A stretch of DNA of 32,755 nt from Clostridia bacterium (GTDB lineage Bacteria; Bacillota; Clostridia; Christensenellales; Borkfalkiaceae). Numbering within the stretch: the stretch's first letter is position 1; every line of letters begins with the position of its first letter. The notes under the pieces are model-generated. The model ran no database searches and was not told where the DNA came from. It saw nothing but the letters and a program-made list of their open reading frames with translations. The stretch is taken from NCBI GenBank assembly GCA_021204825.1, contig JAJPYR010000018.1, forward strand, positions 1 through 32,755. Direction: 5' to 3'. Below, piece by piece: positions 7,030-15,333 of this stretch. The translations under genes were made by a program, and so were the position numbers.

Positions 7030-8640
7030 TTACTCTCCCCTGTCATCTGCGGGTGCTGCAGGGAGGTCTGCAAACACATCGTCTGCACATGCATCCGGGG
7101 AAGCGTCTGATGTTGAGGCATCTGCTGCAGGGACTGCCCCGGATGCCTCAGCGGCATTTTGCTGTGTGAACTTTTCCGCAAGCTCTGCATTCTGCATGAA
7201 GTGAAGCTCTTCCTTTTTGAGGCCCTTGAAGATAAGGATTGTGAGGATAATGGTTACGATGATTCCGAGAAGGTCTGCCGCAGGGGCTGCAAAGAGCAGC
7301 CAGAAGATGCCGCTTCCTGCCTCCAACTTCTCTGCAACAACGGGGATGATGCACACAAGCGGGATGAAGAACACGATGTCTCTTATGAGGGAGGCTATCA
7401 TGGCGTGGACGGGCTTGCCGAGGGACTGGAAAAAGATGGACGAGATCTTGATGACACAGGTGAAGATAATGAGGGACAGGAATATGCGGAAGGTGTATAC
7501 GCCGTACTGCATGTAAAGGGCGGCGTCATAATCCGCCGACTCGTTTCCGGTGCCGAAGATGGAAACAACTCCCTGCGGATATGCCTCAAAGAGAATGGTT
7601 ACTGCGGCGCCGACGATAAGCGTGGCAATTAAGACTATCTTGTAGGTCTGCCGGACTCTGTCAAACTTGCCGGCACCGTAATTGTAGCCGATGATAGGCT
7701 GGCCGCCCAGGACTATGCCTACTACGATGTTGATGACTATAGTGAAGACCTTGGTCTCTATGCCTATGATTGCAATGGGGATGTCCGGGCCGTATATGGA
7801 AAGGGCGCCGTACTTTGCAAGCATGTTGTTGCATGTAAGTGATATGGCAACTATTGAGATCTGTGTTATGAATGAAGATATGCCGAGCTTCACGCACATC
7901 CACATAAGGCGGAAGTCAGGGATGAACAGGGACTTGAGGCTTAAGCGGAACACCTTGGAGCGGGTGAAATAGACTATGGCCACGACAAAGGATACAACCT
8001 GTCCCATTACAGTGGCCCATGCGGCGCCGGTTACACCCCATCCGCAGCCGTAGATGAACACGGGGTCGAAGATGATGTTGATTATGGCTCCGCCACCCAT
8101 GGAGATCATGGACCACGTGGGGCTTCCGTCCGCACGGATTATGGCGTTCATCATGTTCATGAGCATGAACACGGGGAAGAATCCGAGTATTATGGTGAAG
8201 TAGTCGTTTGCGTAGCCTATGGAGTTCTCAGACGCTCCAAAGCCGTACAGGATCTGGTTCTCAAGGGGATAGAATATGGCCAGAATCACAAGGGACATGA
8301 CAAACGTGAGGAGAGTCATTGTCCCTATGGCCTTTGAGATCCTGGACTTTTTGCGGGACTCCAGATCCAAGTCCTGCTGCTCTTCGCCCTGGGCTATGCT
8401 CATGAAGGCTGCCGTGCCGTCTCCGAAGCACCATGCAAAAGCCTGCGCTATGATTGTGAGCGGGAACACGACAGAAGTGGCGGCGATGCCCAGCATCCCC
8501 ACTTCGCTGTTTCCGATGAATATCTGGTCTATGATGTTGTACAGCGCGCTTATGAGCAGTGAAAGGACACACGGGATGGAAAACTTCAAGAGAAGCTTGC
8601 CCACCTTCTGCTCTCCCATAAAGCTGTTGTCTGAAGCCAT
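7030..8640 (-). CDS. MATE-family efflux transporter, copy 4 in transcription order (536 aa)
   Basis: MATE transporters export cationic drugs or metabolites across the cytoplasmic membrane in exchange for Na+ or H+. The protein opens MASDNSFMGEQKVGKLL and has the family's 12 TM helices in two six-helix lobes, with SALYNIIDQIFIG in helix 1, GQPIIGYNYGAG in the second lobe, and FFPVFMLMNM in the first. The ATG at 8640 has AGG 9 nt upstream; a GTG two codons earlier is less well placed. The last 60 or so residues form a cytoplasmic tail that keeps the paralogue-wide AELAEKFTQQ motif and then becomes Ala/Asp-rich. This makes it longer than the usual 440-460 residues. It is preceded by its own leader with a terminator, so its control may differ from the other three copies. 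The substrate is unknown. Confidence 0.95.
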   Translation of the reverse strand: MASDNSFMGEQKVGKLLLKFSIPCVLSLLISALYNIIDQIFIGNSEVGMLGIAATSVVFPLTIIAQAFAWCFGDGTAAFMSIAQGEEQQDLDLESRKKSRISKAIGTMTLLTFVMSLVILAIFYPLENQILYGFGASENSIGYANDYFTIILGFFPVFMLMNMMNAIIRADGSPTWSMISMGGGAIINIIFDPVFIYGCGWGVTGAAWATVMGQVVSFVVAIVYFTRSKVFRLSLKSLFIPDFRLMWMCVKLGISSFITQISIVAISLTCNNMLAKYGALSIYGPDIPIAIIGIETKVFTIVINIVVGIVLGGQPIIGYNYGAGKFDRVRQTYKIVLIATLIVGAAVTILFEAYPQGVVSIFGTGNESADYDAALYMQYGVYTFRIFLSLIIFTCVIKISSIFFQSLGKPVHAMIASLIRDIVFFIPLVCIIPVVAEKLEAGSGIFWLLFAAPAADLLGIIVTIILTILIFKGLKKEELHFMQNAELAEKFTQQNAAEASGAVPAADASTSDASPDACADDVFADLPAAPADDRGE

Positions 8641-8709
8641 ATTCACTTACCTGCTTTCCGTTCTCTCTACGCCGCCAAAGCCTCTGCCGCCCGCCATTTG
8701 CAGGCAAAT

Positions 8710-8756
8710 AAAAAAGCAGCCGCGTATAACCCGTGTAGTCGAATTATACGTAGCTG
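8710..8756 (-). terminator. Strong hairpin terminator/attenuator in the leader of MATE copy 4
   Basis: On the minus strand a 14-bp stem (8743-8756 pairing with 8716-8729; one wobble, one mismatch) has a 13-nt loop and is followed by TTTTTT. It ends only about 70 nt before the ATG at 8640, and the interval between is GC-rich with no promoter. Any transcript reaching the gene must therefore pass it, which fits attenuation rather than a plain end-of-operon terminator. Confidence 0.75.
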
Positions 8757-8780
8757 CCCTTAGCCCTGACGACTGAGCAT

Positions 8781-8809
8781 ATATTATCATAAACAAAATT
8801 TTTTTGCAC
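8781..8809 (-). promoter_or_regulatory. Weak candidate promoter for MATE copy 4
   Basis: On the minus strand GTGCAA (8804-8809), a 17-nt spacer and TAATAT (8781-8786). The AT-rich block (T7, then ATAATATATG) is the only promoter-like sequence between the two MATE genes. The -35 is poor. Confidence 0.4.
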
Positions 8810-8825
8810 GCGCACGCGCGCGTAC
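8805..8825. repeat. 21-nt alternating purine-pyrimidine (CG/CA) tract
   Basis: Strict Y-R alternation from 8805 to 8825, mostly CG steps, directly upstream of the AT-rich promoter-like block. Such tracts can adopt Z-form DNA under negative supercoiling. Whether this one does is unknown. Confidence 0.6.
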
Positions 8826-8859
8826 CGCCGGGAAATGTTGCTTTTTAACACGCTTCTCG

Positions 8860-8874
8860 TGTGAATAATTCACA
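8860..8874. promoter_or_regulatory. Perfect 15-nt palindrome, candidate operator
   Basis: TGTGAATAATTCACA is a 7-bp inverted repeat around one central base. It sits between the stop of one MATE gene and the promoter-like block of the next. The size fits a dimeric MarR/TetR- or CRP-like regulator. No second copy was noticed in front of the MATE cluster. Confidence 0.5.
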
Positions 8875-8910
8875 TTTCTTTATGCACTATGCCCAGAAAA
8901 CGCATAGGAA

Positions 8911-10581
8911 TCATCTGTTCCCGTCTGTATCCTGCAAGGACAAGGTGCCCGTGATGTCCGCGTTTTCTGTACAGGCTGTGCTGCCTCCTGAAAACTGATC
9001 TGTCTTCCCCGGGCAGCCTTCCTCCGCGGAGGGCGCCTGTCCAGCGCCGTCCGGATCAGGGCCATCCGGATGAGAGCCGTCCGGATCAGGGCCATCCGGA
9101 TGAGAGCCGTCCGGATGAAGTCCGTCCGGATTAGGGCCGGCCTGGTGCTGCTCCTGCTTTCTTATGCCCCTGAAAATTACCGCAGACAGGATGACGCACA
9201 CAATGATGCCAAGGATGTCCGCGCCCGGGGCGGCAAAGAGAAGCGCCTCCACTCCCGTGCCGGGCAGGTATTTCTCTGCCGCCATGGGAAGGATTATGAC
9301 AAGCGGGATGAAGGTTATGATGTCGCGGATGAGCGAGGCAACCATGGCTGAGACGGGCTTGCCTACGGCCTGGAAGAAAACCGAGGACATCTTTATGACG
9401 CCCGTGAAGATAATGAGGGACAGGAATATGCGCAGCGTGTACACGCCGTACTGGATATAGAGGGTCTTGTCATAATCCGCAGAGTCTATCGTGGTTCCGA
9501 AGATGGAGATTATGCCCTCCGGGAATGCCTCAAAGAGGATTGTGGCCACCGCCCCCACTATGAGCGTGGATATAAGAATGTCCTTGTAGCACCTGCGGAC
9601 CCGGTCATATCTGCCTGCGCCGTAGTTGTAGCCTATGATGGGCTGGCCGCCGAGCACAATGCCTATGATTATGTTGTTGATTATTGTGAAGACCTTGGTC
9701 TCTATGCCTATTATGGCAATCGGAATGTCCTGGCCGTATGCGGATACGGCGCCGTATTTCGCGAGAAGGATGTTGAGGGCTATCGTTGTGGCGTCTATGG
9801 CAATCTGGTTTATGAAGGACGAGATGCCAAGCCTCATGCAGGCCCATATAAGATGAAAGTCCGGCAGAAAGGCCCTGAGGGAAAGCCGGAACATCCTTGA
9901 GCGGAACAGATATGCGACAAAGATTGCAAGGGACACCGTCTGGCCCATTACGGTGGCCCATGCGGCGCCTTTTATCCCCAAGTCACAGGCATAGATGAAT
10001 ATGGGGTCGAAGGCAATGTTTATGACCGCCCCGGCAACTGAGGCCGCCATTGCGTACCTCGGGGACCCGTCCGCTCGCACGACGCCGCTTAACATGTTCA
10101 TGAGCATGAACACGGGAAAGAATGAGACCACTATGTTGAAGTAGTCCACGGCAAGGTCCAGCGAGTTCTCTGATGCCCCGAAAAGGTTCAAAATGGGCAC
10201 CTTGAGCGGAAAGGCAATGGCGAGGATTATGATGCTGCAAAGAACAGTCATGGCCAGGGAGCCGCCGACGGCTCTGGAAAGGTGGCTCTTTTTGCGCGCC
10301 TCAGGCTCAATGTCCTCTGCGCCCTCTCCCTGCTCTATGCTCATGAAGGCAGCCGTGCCGTCCCCGAACATCCAGGCAAAGGCCTGGGCTATTATCGTGA
10401 GCGGGAATACTACCGTTGTGGCGGCTATGCCGAACATCCCCACACGGCTGTTGCCGATGAAGATCTGGTCCACTATATTGTAAAGCGCACTGATTACCAG
10501 TGACAGTATGCAGGGTATGGAGAACTTCAAAAGCAGCCTGCCAATCTTCTGCTCCCCGAGGTAACTGTTGTCTGTATGCAT
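8911..10581 (-). CDS. MATE-family efflux transporter, copy 3 (556 aa), PDG-repeat tail
   Basis: The start MHTDNSYLGEQKIG at 10581 has AGGAG 8 nt upstream; the longer frame from 10665 has none. The 12-TM MATE core is complete (SALYNIVDQIFIGNSRVG, FFPVFMLMNMLSGVVRADG, GGQPIIGYNYGAG). Unlike the other three copies, it lacks the EEAAY...LAEKF tail motif. After RGIRKQEQHQ it runs into a repetitive PDG segment (NPDGLHPDGSHPDG and so on) and an acidic, Ser/Thr-rich end with one Cys. The tail would face the cytoplasm. The repeat is a DNA-level tandem (9046-9138), so its length may vary between strains. The gap to the next gene upstream is 120 nt and to the one downstream 270 nt. Confidence 0.95.
   Translation of the reverse strand: MHTDNSYLGEQKIGRLLLKFSIPCILSLVISALYNIVDQIFIGNSRVGMFGIAATTVVFPLTIIAQAFAWMFGDGTAAFMSIEQGEGAEDIEPEARKKSHLSRAVGGSLAMTVLCSIIILAIAFPLKVPILNLFGASENSLDLAVDYFNIVVSFFPVFMLMNMLSGVVRADGSPRYAMAASVAGAVINIAFDPIFIYACDLGIKGAAWATVMGQTVSLAIFVAYLFRSRMFRLSLRAFLPDFHLIWACMRLGISSFINQIAIDATTIALNILLAKYGAVSAYGQDIPIAIIGIETKVFTIINNIIIGIVLGGQPIIGYNYGAGRYDRVRRCYKDILISTLIVGAVATILFEAFPEGIISIFGTTIDSADYDKTLYIQYGVYTLRIFLSLIIFTGVIKMSSVFFQAVGKPVSAMVASLIRDIITFIPLVIILPMAAEKYLPGTGVEALLFAAPGADILGIIVCVILSAVIFRGIRKQEQHQAGPNPDGLHPDGSHPDGPDPDGSHPDGPDPDGAGQAPSAEEGCPGKTDQFSGGSTACTENADITGTLSLQDTDGNR
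9046..9138 (-). repeat. 15/30-nt tandem repeat encoding PDG units
   Basis: Two perfect 30-nt copies (9046-9075 and 9076-9105), each made of two related 15-nt halves, are followed by two or three degenerate 15-nt copies to about 9138. Each half encodes a five-residue unit: SHPDG, GPDPDG-like or LHPDG. The 15-nt unit keeps frame, so slippage would add or remove five residues at a time. Confidence 0.9.
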
Positions 10582-10701
10582 AAACTGTCTCCTGTCAGCA
10601 TACGCAGCTCTGCATGTTCCCCTTGAAGGTAACGGAATCTGAACGGTGTGCTGCTTCTGCAGCAAAAATGCCTGTCCGCCTGTGCGGATTAAATTTTCTG
10701 C

Positions 10702-12240
10702 CTATATGTTGCTGTTTTCATTGCTTCCGTCTGCACTTGCGCAGGCATTGCCGGACTCCTCGGCCTGCATAGAAAACTTCTCTGCAAGCTCCAGATTGCG
10801 CCTGTATGCGGCCTCTTCCCTTTTAAGGCCCCGGAAGATTGAGACGGTCAGGATGGCCGCAAGGACGCAGCCGATGAGGTCTGACGCAGGGCCGGAGTAC
10901 AGGATGTTTATGACCCCGGACCCGGGGCTGCACATCTCTGAGATGTACGGAATGAGAATTACGAGGGGTATGAAGGCAACAATGTCCCGCACTATGGCAA
11001 CGGACATTGCCTTCCCGGGCTTTCCGAGGGCCTGGAAGACGGTTACGGAGATCCTTGCCACCCCGCTGCAGATGACCAGGGCCAGGAATATGCGCAGAGT
11101 GTGCACGCCGTATTCCACATAAAGGGCATGGTCTATGCCGGGCTCCTCCGCCGTTCCGAAGATGGAGATTATGCCCTCCGGGCAGGCCTCCAGGATTACT
11201 GTGACAACGGCGCCGATTATTATGGTCCAGAGCAGAATGAGCCTGTAACAGGACCGGACCCTGTCATACTTCCCCGCCCCGTGGTTGTAGCTTAGGACGG
11301 GCTGGCCGCCTAAGGCAAGGCCTGAGAAGATGTTGAAGATTACGGTGAAGATTCTGGTCTCTATGCCGATGACTGCAACGGGTATGTCCTTGCCGTACAC
11401 GGAGGATGAGCCGTACCTGCTCAAAAGGATGTTGAGCGAGACCACCATTATGACTATGGCTATCTCGTTGAGGAACGAGGACATCCCCAGGACCAGGCAC
11501 CTGCGTATAATCCGGAAGTCCGGAATGAAGGACCTGAGGGTAAGCCGGAACATCCTGGAACGGAACAGGGACAACGCGCACATGATGAGCGAAACGGATT
11601 GCCCCGCGGCCGTGGCCCATGCCGCTCCCTTCATGCCCCAGTCCAGGGCGTATATGAAGACCGGGTCCAGTATGATGTTGATTGCGGCGCCGGTTACGGA
11701 TGCCGCCATGGCGTACTTTTCCGCTCCGTCCGCCCTCACCACCGCGTTGAGAGTGTTCATGAGCATGAACACGGGGAAGAACCCCACGATGATGTTGAAG
11801 TAGTCCGCGGAGCAGCTTATGGTGTTGTCCGATGCCCCCAGCAGGTACAGCAGGGGATCCTTCAAGGGAAACGTTACGGCAATGATTATGACGCTGAACA
11901 GGACGGTGAGGATTATGGCCCCGGCCACGGCTCTTGCAAGCCTGGAGTCTTTCCTTGCTTCCGGCGGTTCGCTGCCGTATTCTCCCTGCCGGATGGCCAT
12001 ATGCACCGCAGTGCCGTTCCCGCACATGAAGGCGAAGGCCTCGGCTACAAGTGTGAGCGGAAAAACGACCGTTGTAGCTATGTGGCCGTACATTCCCAGG
12101 CTGCTGAAGCCTATGAATATATGGTCCACGATGTTGTACAGGGCGCTGACAACCAGTGAGACAATGCAGGGAAGAGAGAACTTCGCGAGAAGCCTCCCTA
12201 CTTTCTGCTCTCCCATGTAACTGTTGCCTCTCTGCATCAT
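10702..12240 (-). CDS. MATE-family efflux transporter, copy 2 (513 aa)
   Basis: The start MMQRGNSYMGEQKVG at 12240 is preceded by CGGGAGAGAGCA; an in-frame ATG 30 nt upstream lacks a site. The 12-TM MATE core is present, with SALYNIVDHIFIG (His where the other copies have Gln), FFPVFMLMNTLNAVVRADG and GGQPVLSYNHGAG. The last is an altered form of the second-lobe motif (GYNYGAG in the others). The tail keeps EEAAYRRNLELAEKF and ends acidic. The gene starts 60 nt after copy 1 stops and is probably cotranscribed with it. The changes in helix 1 and in the second-lobe motif suggest that its substrate or ion coupling has drifted. The substrate is unknown. Confidence 0.95.
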   Translation of the reverse strand: MMQRGNSYMGEQKVGRLLAKFSLPCIVSLVVSALYNIVDHIFIGFSSLGMYGHIATTVVFPLTLVAEAFAFMCGNGTAVHMAIRQGEYGSEPPEARKDSRLARAVAGAIILTVLFSVIIIAVTFPLKDPLLYLLGASDNTISCSADYFNIIVGFFPVFMLMNTLNAVVRADGAEKYAMAASVTGAAINIILDPVFIYALDWGMKGAAWATAAGQSVSLIMCALSLFRSRMFRLTLRSFIPDFRIIRRCLVLGMSSFLNEIAIVIMVVSLNILLSRYGSSSVYGKDIPVAVIGIETRIFTVIFNIFSGLALGGQPVLSYNHGAGKYDRVRSCYRLILLWTIIIGAVVTVILEACPEGIISIFGTAEEPGIDHALYVEYGVHTLRIFLALVICSGVARISVTVFQALGKPGKAMSVAIVRDIVAFIPLVILIPYISEMCSPGSGVINILYSGPASDLIGCVLAAILTVSIFRGLKREEAAYRRNLELAEKFSMQAEESGNACASADGSNENSNI

Positions 12241-12300
12241 TGCTCTCTCCCGCTGCTTCAATGCATGCACAGGCCTCCGGTACCCGGAGAAGCCTTTCCG

Positions 12301-13842
12301 TTACTGTATTCCGTTAATTTCCGCAGTTTCCTCCGCAGTGTCCTGCGCCTGCGGAGCGCCTGCCTGCTGCGTGAACTTTTCCTTAAGCTCCAGGCTGCGC
12401 TTGTATGCGGCCTCTTCCTTTTTGAGGCCCCGGAAGATGAAGACTGTAAGTATGGCTGTCAGGACGCACCCTATGAAGTCTGCCGCAGGCCCTGCGTACA
12501 GCAGGGACACAACTCCTGAGCCCGGGTTGTACATCTCGGAGATGTACGGTATGAGAATCACAAGGGGTATGAAGGCCACAATGTCCCTCACAAGGGCCAC
12601 CGCCATTGCCTTGCCGGGCTTTCCGAGGGCCTGGAACACAACGCCGGATATCTTGGTTACCCCGTTGCAGATGACAAGCGCCAGGAATATGCGCAAAGTG
12701 TATTTCCCGTACTCTATGTACAGGGACTGGTCATACCCGGATGAGTCTGTGGAAGTGCCGAATGCAGCCAGGATGTACTGCGGGATGGACTCTATAAGAA
12801 TTGTAGCCGCAGCGCCCACAATCAATGTCCACAGCAGAATCAGTTTGTAACAGGACCGGACCCTGTCAAACTTTCTGGCGCCGTAATTGTACCCCAGGAT
12901 GGGCTGCCCTCCGAGGACCAGGCCCGCGAATATGTTGAGGACTATCGTAAAGACCTTTGTCTCGATGCCAATCGCTGCAATGGGTATGTCCTCTCCGTAT
13001 ACGGACATGGCTCCGTATGAGCTGAGCAGCATGTTGAGGGATATTGCCATTATGTCTATGGCAATCTGGTTTATGAAAGAAGAGATGCCGAGGCGAATGC
13101 ACTTCCAGATAAGCCTGAAGTCCGGAATGAAGGCCTTGAAGGAAAGCCGGAACATCCTGGAGCGGAACAGGTATATGATACAGAGCACGAATGAGACGAC
13201 CTGTCCTGTAACTGTGGCCCATGCGGCACCCTTTATGCCCCACCCGCAGGCAAAGATGAATATGGGGTCCAGGATGATGTTGAGAATGGCGCCGGTGAGC
13301 GACGCTGCCATGGCATACCTTGGAGATCCGTCCGCCCTTACCACTGCGTTGAGCATGTTCATGAGCATGAACGCAGGGAAGAATGCCACGATTATGTTGA
13401 AGTAATCCACGGCATAGCCTATGGTGTTCTCCGAGGCCCCTAAAAGGTACAGGATGGGCTCCTTGAGAGGGAACGCAACGGCTATGATTATTACGCTGAA
13501 GATTACCGTAAGGGACAAAGTGCCTGCAACGGCTTTGGAAAGCTTTGAGCCCTTGCGCGTTTCAGGGGTCATGACGCCTTCGTCCTCACCCTCCGAGATG
13601 GCCATGAAGGCTGCCGTCCCGTCCCCGCACAGGTACGCGAACGCCTGGCCTATGACGGTTATGGGAAACACCACAGTCGTGGCTGCGATGCCGTACATAC
13701 CCACGCTGCTGTTCCCTATGAATATCTGGTCTACGATATTGTACAGGGCGCTCACAAGCAGCGCCAGCATGCAGGGAACGGAGAACTTTGCAAGCAGCTT
13801 CCCTACCTTCTGCTCTCCCATATATGCATTGTCATTCTGCAT
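12301..13842 (-). CDS. MATE-family efflux transporter, copy 1 (513 aa)
   Basis: The first gene of the array. MQNDNAYMGEQKVGKLL starts at 13842, with AAAGGGGGA about 10 nt upstream. It has a full 12-TM MATE core (SALYNIVDQIFIGNSSVG, FFPAFMLMNMLNAVVRADG, GGQPILGYNYGAR) and the family-typical tail motif EEAAYKRSLELKEKFTQQ before a short acidic end. It is closest to copy 2 by eye, which points to stepwise tandem duplication. The 160-nt region upstream holds a weak TTTAAG-N17-TATAAC promoter candidate and a GC-rich hairpin area. No operator was identified. Proposed role: Na+- or H+-driven export of an organic cation or metabolite, substrate unknown. Confidence 0.95.
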   Translation of the reverse strand: MQNDNAYMGEQKVGKLLAKFSVPCMLALLVSALYNIVDQIFIGNSSVGMYGIAATTVVFPITVIGQAFAYLCGDGTAAFMAISEGEDEGVMTPETRKGSKLSKAVAGTLSLTVIFSVIIIAVAFPLKEPILYLLGASENTIGYAVDYFNIIVAFFPAFMLMNMLNAVVRADGSPRYAMAASLTGAILNIILDPIFIFACGWGIKGAAWATVTGQVVSFVLCIIYLFRSRMFRLSFKAFIPDFRLIWKCIRLGISSFINQIAIDIMAISLNMLLSSYGAMSVYGEDIPIAAIGIETKVFTIVLNIFAGLVLGGQPILGYNYGARKFDRVRSCYKLILLWTLIVGAAATILIESIPQYILAAFGTSTDSSGYDQSLYIEYGKYTLRIFLALVICNGVTKISGVVFQALGKPGKAMAVALVRDIVAFIPLVILIPYISEMYNPGSGVVSLLYAGPAADFIGCVLTAILTVFIFRGLKKEEAAYKRSLELKEKFTQQAGAPQAQDTAEETAEINGIQ

Positions 13843-14004
13843 GCGCCATGTCCCCCTTTGTCATACTTCCGCAGCTTAAGCGGAATGAAATGATACAGGC
13901 AGTTTAACGCCGGCCCAGGCGCATCATGGCGCGTCTTCACATGCAGAAGAGGGTGCACGATTATTACGTTATATATGCTCAAATCCGGCCCTTAAAGGGC
14001 GATG

Positions 14005-15087
14005 TCAGTACAGCTGGAATATGTACAGGTTGAGGAACAGGTACGTGTAGTATGCCACAAAGCAGCAGAGCATTATGATTCCTGCCACGCGGCCTATGTA
14101 ATGCCTTCCCCCTGCTTCCCTGTCCTTTGTAAAGGATGAAAAGAAAATAATAAGCGCTGCTGCAAGCCCCACAAGGCCGCTTACTATGCCCTCATATGAG
14201 AATGAAAGCACGGACCCGGCAGAAGCCAGGGCGCCGACACCGCCAATTAACAGGATGTTGGCAATGTTGCTTCCTATGATGTTGCCTGTGGCAAGCCCCA
14301 CGTTCCCTTTGCGGGCAGCCACTACGGATGTGACCAGCTCCGGCAAAGATGTGCCAAGGGCCACGATTGTGAGGGCCACTATCTCGGAAGGGATATTGAA
14401 GACATCCTCTGCAAGGAACTCAGCCGTGTCCACTACGAATATGCCGCCCACAGCCACACAGGCAAGGCCAAGGACTGTAAGGACAATAAGGAACCATACA
14501 TGCTGGCACATGCCGTTGTACCAGGCAGTGAACCTGCCCTCTTTCTGCACCACCCTGGCACGCTTGCGCGTCCTGCGGCGGTGCTCATGCAGTGGCAGCT
14601 CCTCCGGCTGCGGATTCCTGTGCTGCCTGCGGGCCAGAAGGACGTTGTACACCATGAAGGCTATGTACAGGATTACAAGGATAAGCCCTTCCCACCATGC
14701 AAAGGACCAGCCTATATAGCCTAAGACTATGAACAGCACAGAGACTATTATAAGGAACGGAACGTCTATGAACCTTGTGGAAGTCTCCACAGGGAGCCTT
14801 GTTATGACTGCGGAAAGGCCCAGGATAAGCAGCACGTTCACTATGTTGCTCCCTAAGACATTGCCTATGATAATGTCCCCGTCCCCGGTTACTCCTGCGG
14901 TTATGGAAACGGCAAGCTCCGGGGCGGACGTGCAGAAGGCCACGACAGTGACGCCCACGATAAAGGCAGATACCTTCAGCTTCATGGCTATCCCGGAGGC
15001 GCCGTCCACGAGAAAGTCCGCACCCTTTAAAAGGAGCACAAAGCCTATTATTAAGAACAGAACCTCAAGCAATGCTTTCCCGACCAT
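14005..15087 (-). CDS. CaCA-family cation antiporter, probable Mn2+ exporter (360 aa)
   Basis: Ten or so TM helices in two homologous halves, each with the CaCA alpha repeat. The first is FCTSAPELAVS (51-61) with GNVLGSNIVN (75-84). The second is ALGTSLPELVTS (about 243-254) with GNIIGSNIAN (268-277). The family (YrbG-like, usually annotated calcium/sodium antiporter) exchanges divalent cations for Na+ or H+. The first repeat has Cys52 where the second has Gly, an unusual change beside the ion-binding Ser/Pro/Glu. The cytoplasmic loop (about 151-185) is rich in Arg and His. A yybP-ykoY riboswitch in the leader ties expression to Mn2+, so manganese export is the better-supported role. This is inference from regulation; Ca2+ transport is not excluded. 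Confidence 0.92.
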   Translation of the reverse strand: MVGKALLEVLFLIIGFVLLLKGADFLVDGASGIAMKLKVSAFIVGVTVVAFCTSAPELAVSITAGVTGDGDIIIGNVLGSNIVNVLLILGLSAVITRLPVETSTRFIDVPFLIIVSVLFIVLGYIGWSFAWWEGLILVILYIAFMVYNVLLARRQHRNPQPEELPLHEHRRRTRKRARVVQKEGRFTAWYNGMCQHVWFLIVLTVLGLACVAVGGIFVVDTAEFLAEDVFNIPSEIVALTIVALGTSLPELVTSVVAARKGNVGLATGNIIGSNIANILLIGGVGALASAGSVLSFSYEGIVSGLVGLAAALIIFFSSFTKDREAGGRHYIGRVAGIIMLCCFVAYYTYLFLNLYIFQLY

Positions 15088-15108
15088 TCCTGCCCTCTGC
15101 CGTACAAA

Positions 15109-15148
15109 CTAAAAGACTTCCGGCCACGCGAAAATTTCCGAAAGTCTT
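15109..15148 (-). terminator. Riboswitch expression-platform terminator
   Basis: On the minus strand AAGACTTTCGG pairs with CCGGAAGTCTT (11 bp, one wobble) across a 14-nt loop, followed by TTTTAGTTT. Its 5' arm is the conserved 3' end of the aptamer (CAAGAC and the P1 strand CTTTC), so ligand-bound P1 and the terminator exclude each other. That predicts transcription ON with Mn2+. Confidence 0.85.
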
Positions 15149-15238
15149 GTTACCATATCCTGCGGATCCTTATGGCGCCAGGCTCCAGGCCCTGTGGCCG
15201 TGATGACGAAGCCTGCCTTAAACTACTCCCTTTCAACG
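15139..15238 (-). ncRNA. yybP-ykoY Mn2+ riboswitch aptamer
   Basis: About 100 nt between promoter and antiporter gene. Conserved family elements are visible in order: GAAAGGGAGTAG at the 5' side, GCTTCGTCA in the middle, and AACAAGACTTTC at the 3' side. P1 forms from GAAAG (15230-15234) and CTTTC (15140-15144). The layout matches the yybP-ykoY class (Rfam RF00080), which binds Mn2+ and controls Mn exporters and related genes. The call is by motif recognition only. Confidence 0.9.
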
Positions 15239-15244
15239 CCTGCA

Positions 15245-15274
15245 ATTCTACCAAATTTTACAGGGGAATGTCAA
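15245..15274 (-). promoter_or_regulatory. Sigma-A promoter of the antiporter/riboswitch transcript
   Basis: On the minus strand consensus TTGACA (15269-15274), an 18-nt spacer and TAGAAT (15245-15250). The predicted start near 15238 coincides with the 5' end of the aptamer. Confidence 0.85.
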
Positions 15275-15333
15275 ACGCCTCAAGGGCCTGAAGAGCATTA
15301 TGGACACAACTTCAGGGGGTGTTCAGACATATG

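Noticed and set aside
9046..9138. CRISPR-like repeats
   Set aside because: The repeats are directly adjacent 15/30-nt units in a coding frame without spacers, so they are a protein repeat.
7159..13879. Many plus-strand frames of 90-210 codons across the MATE genes
   Set aside because: They occur at the same relative places in all four paralogues, as expected for shadow frames, and lack ribosome binding sites and recognised domains.
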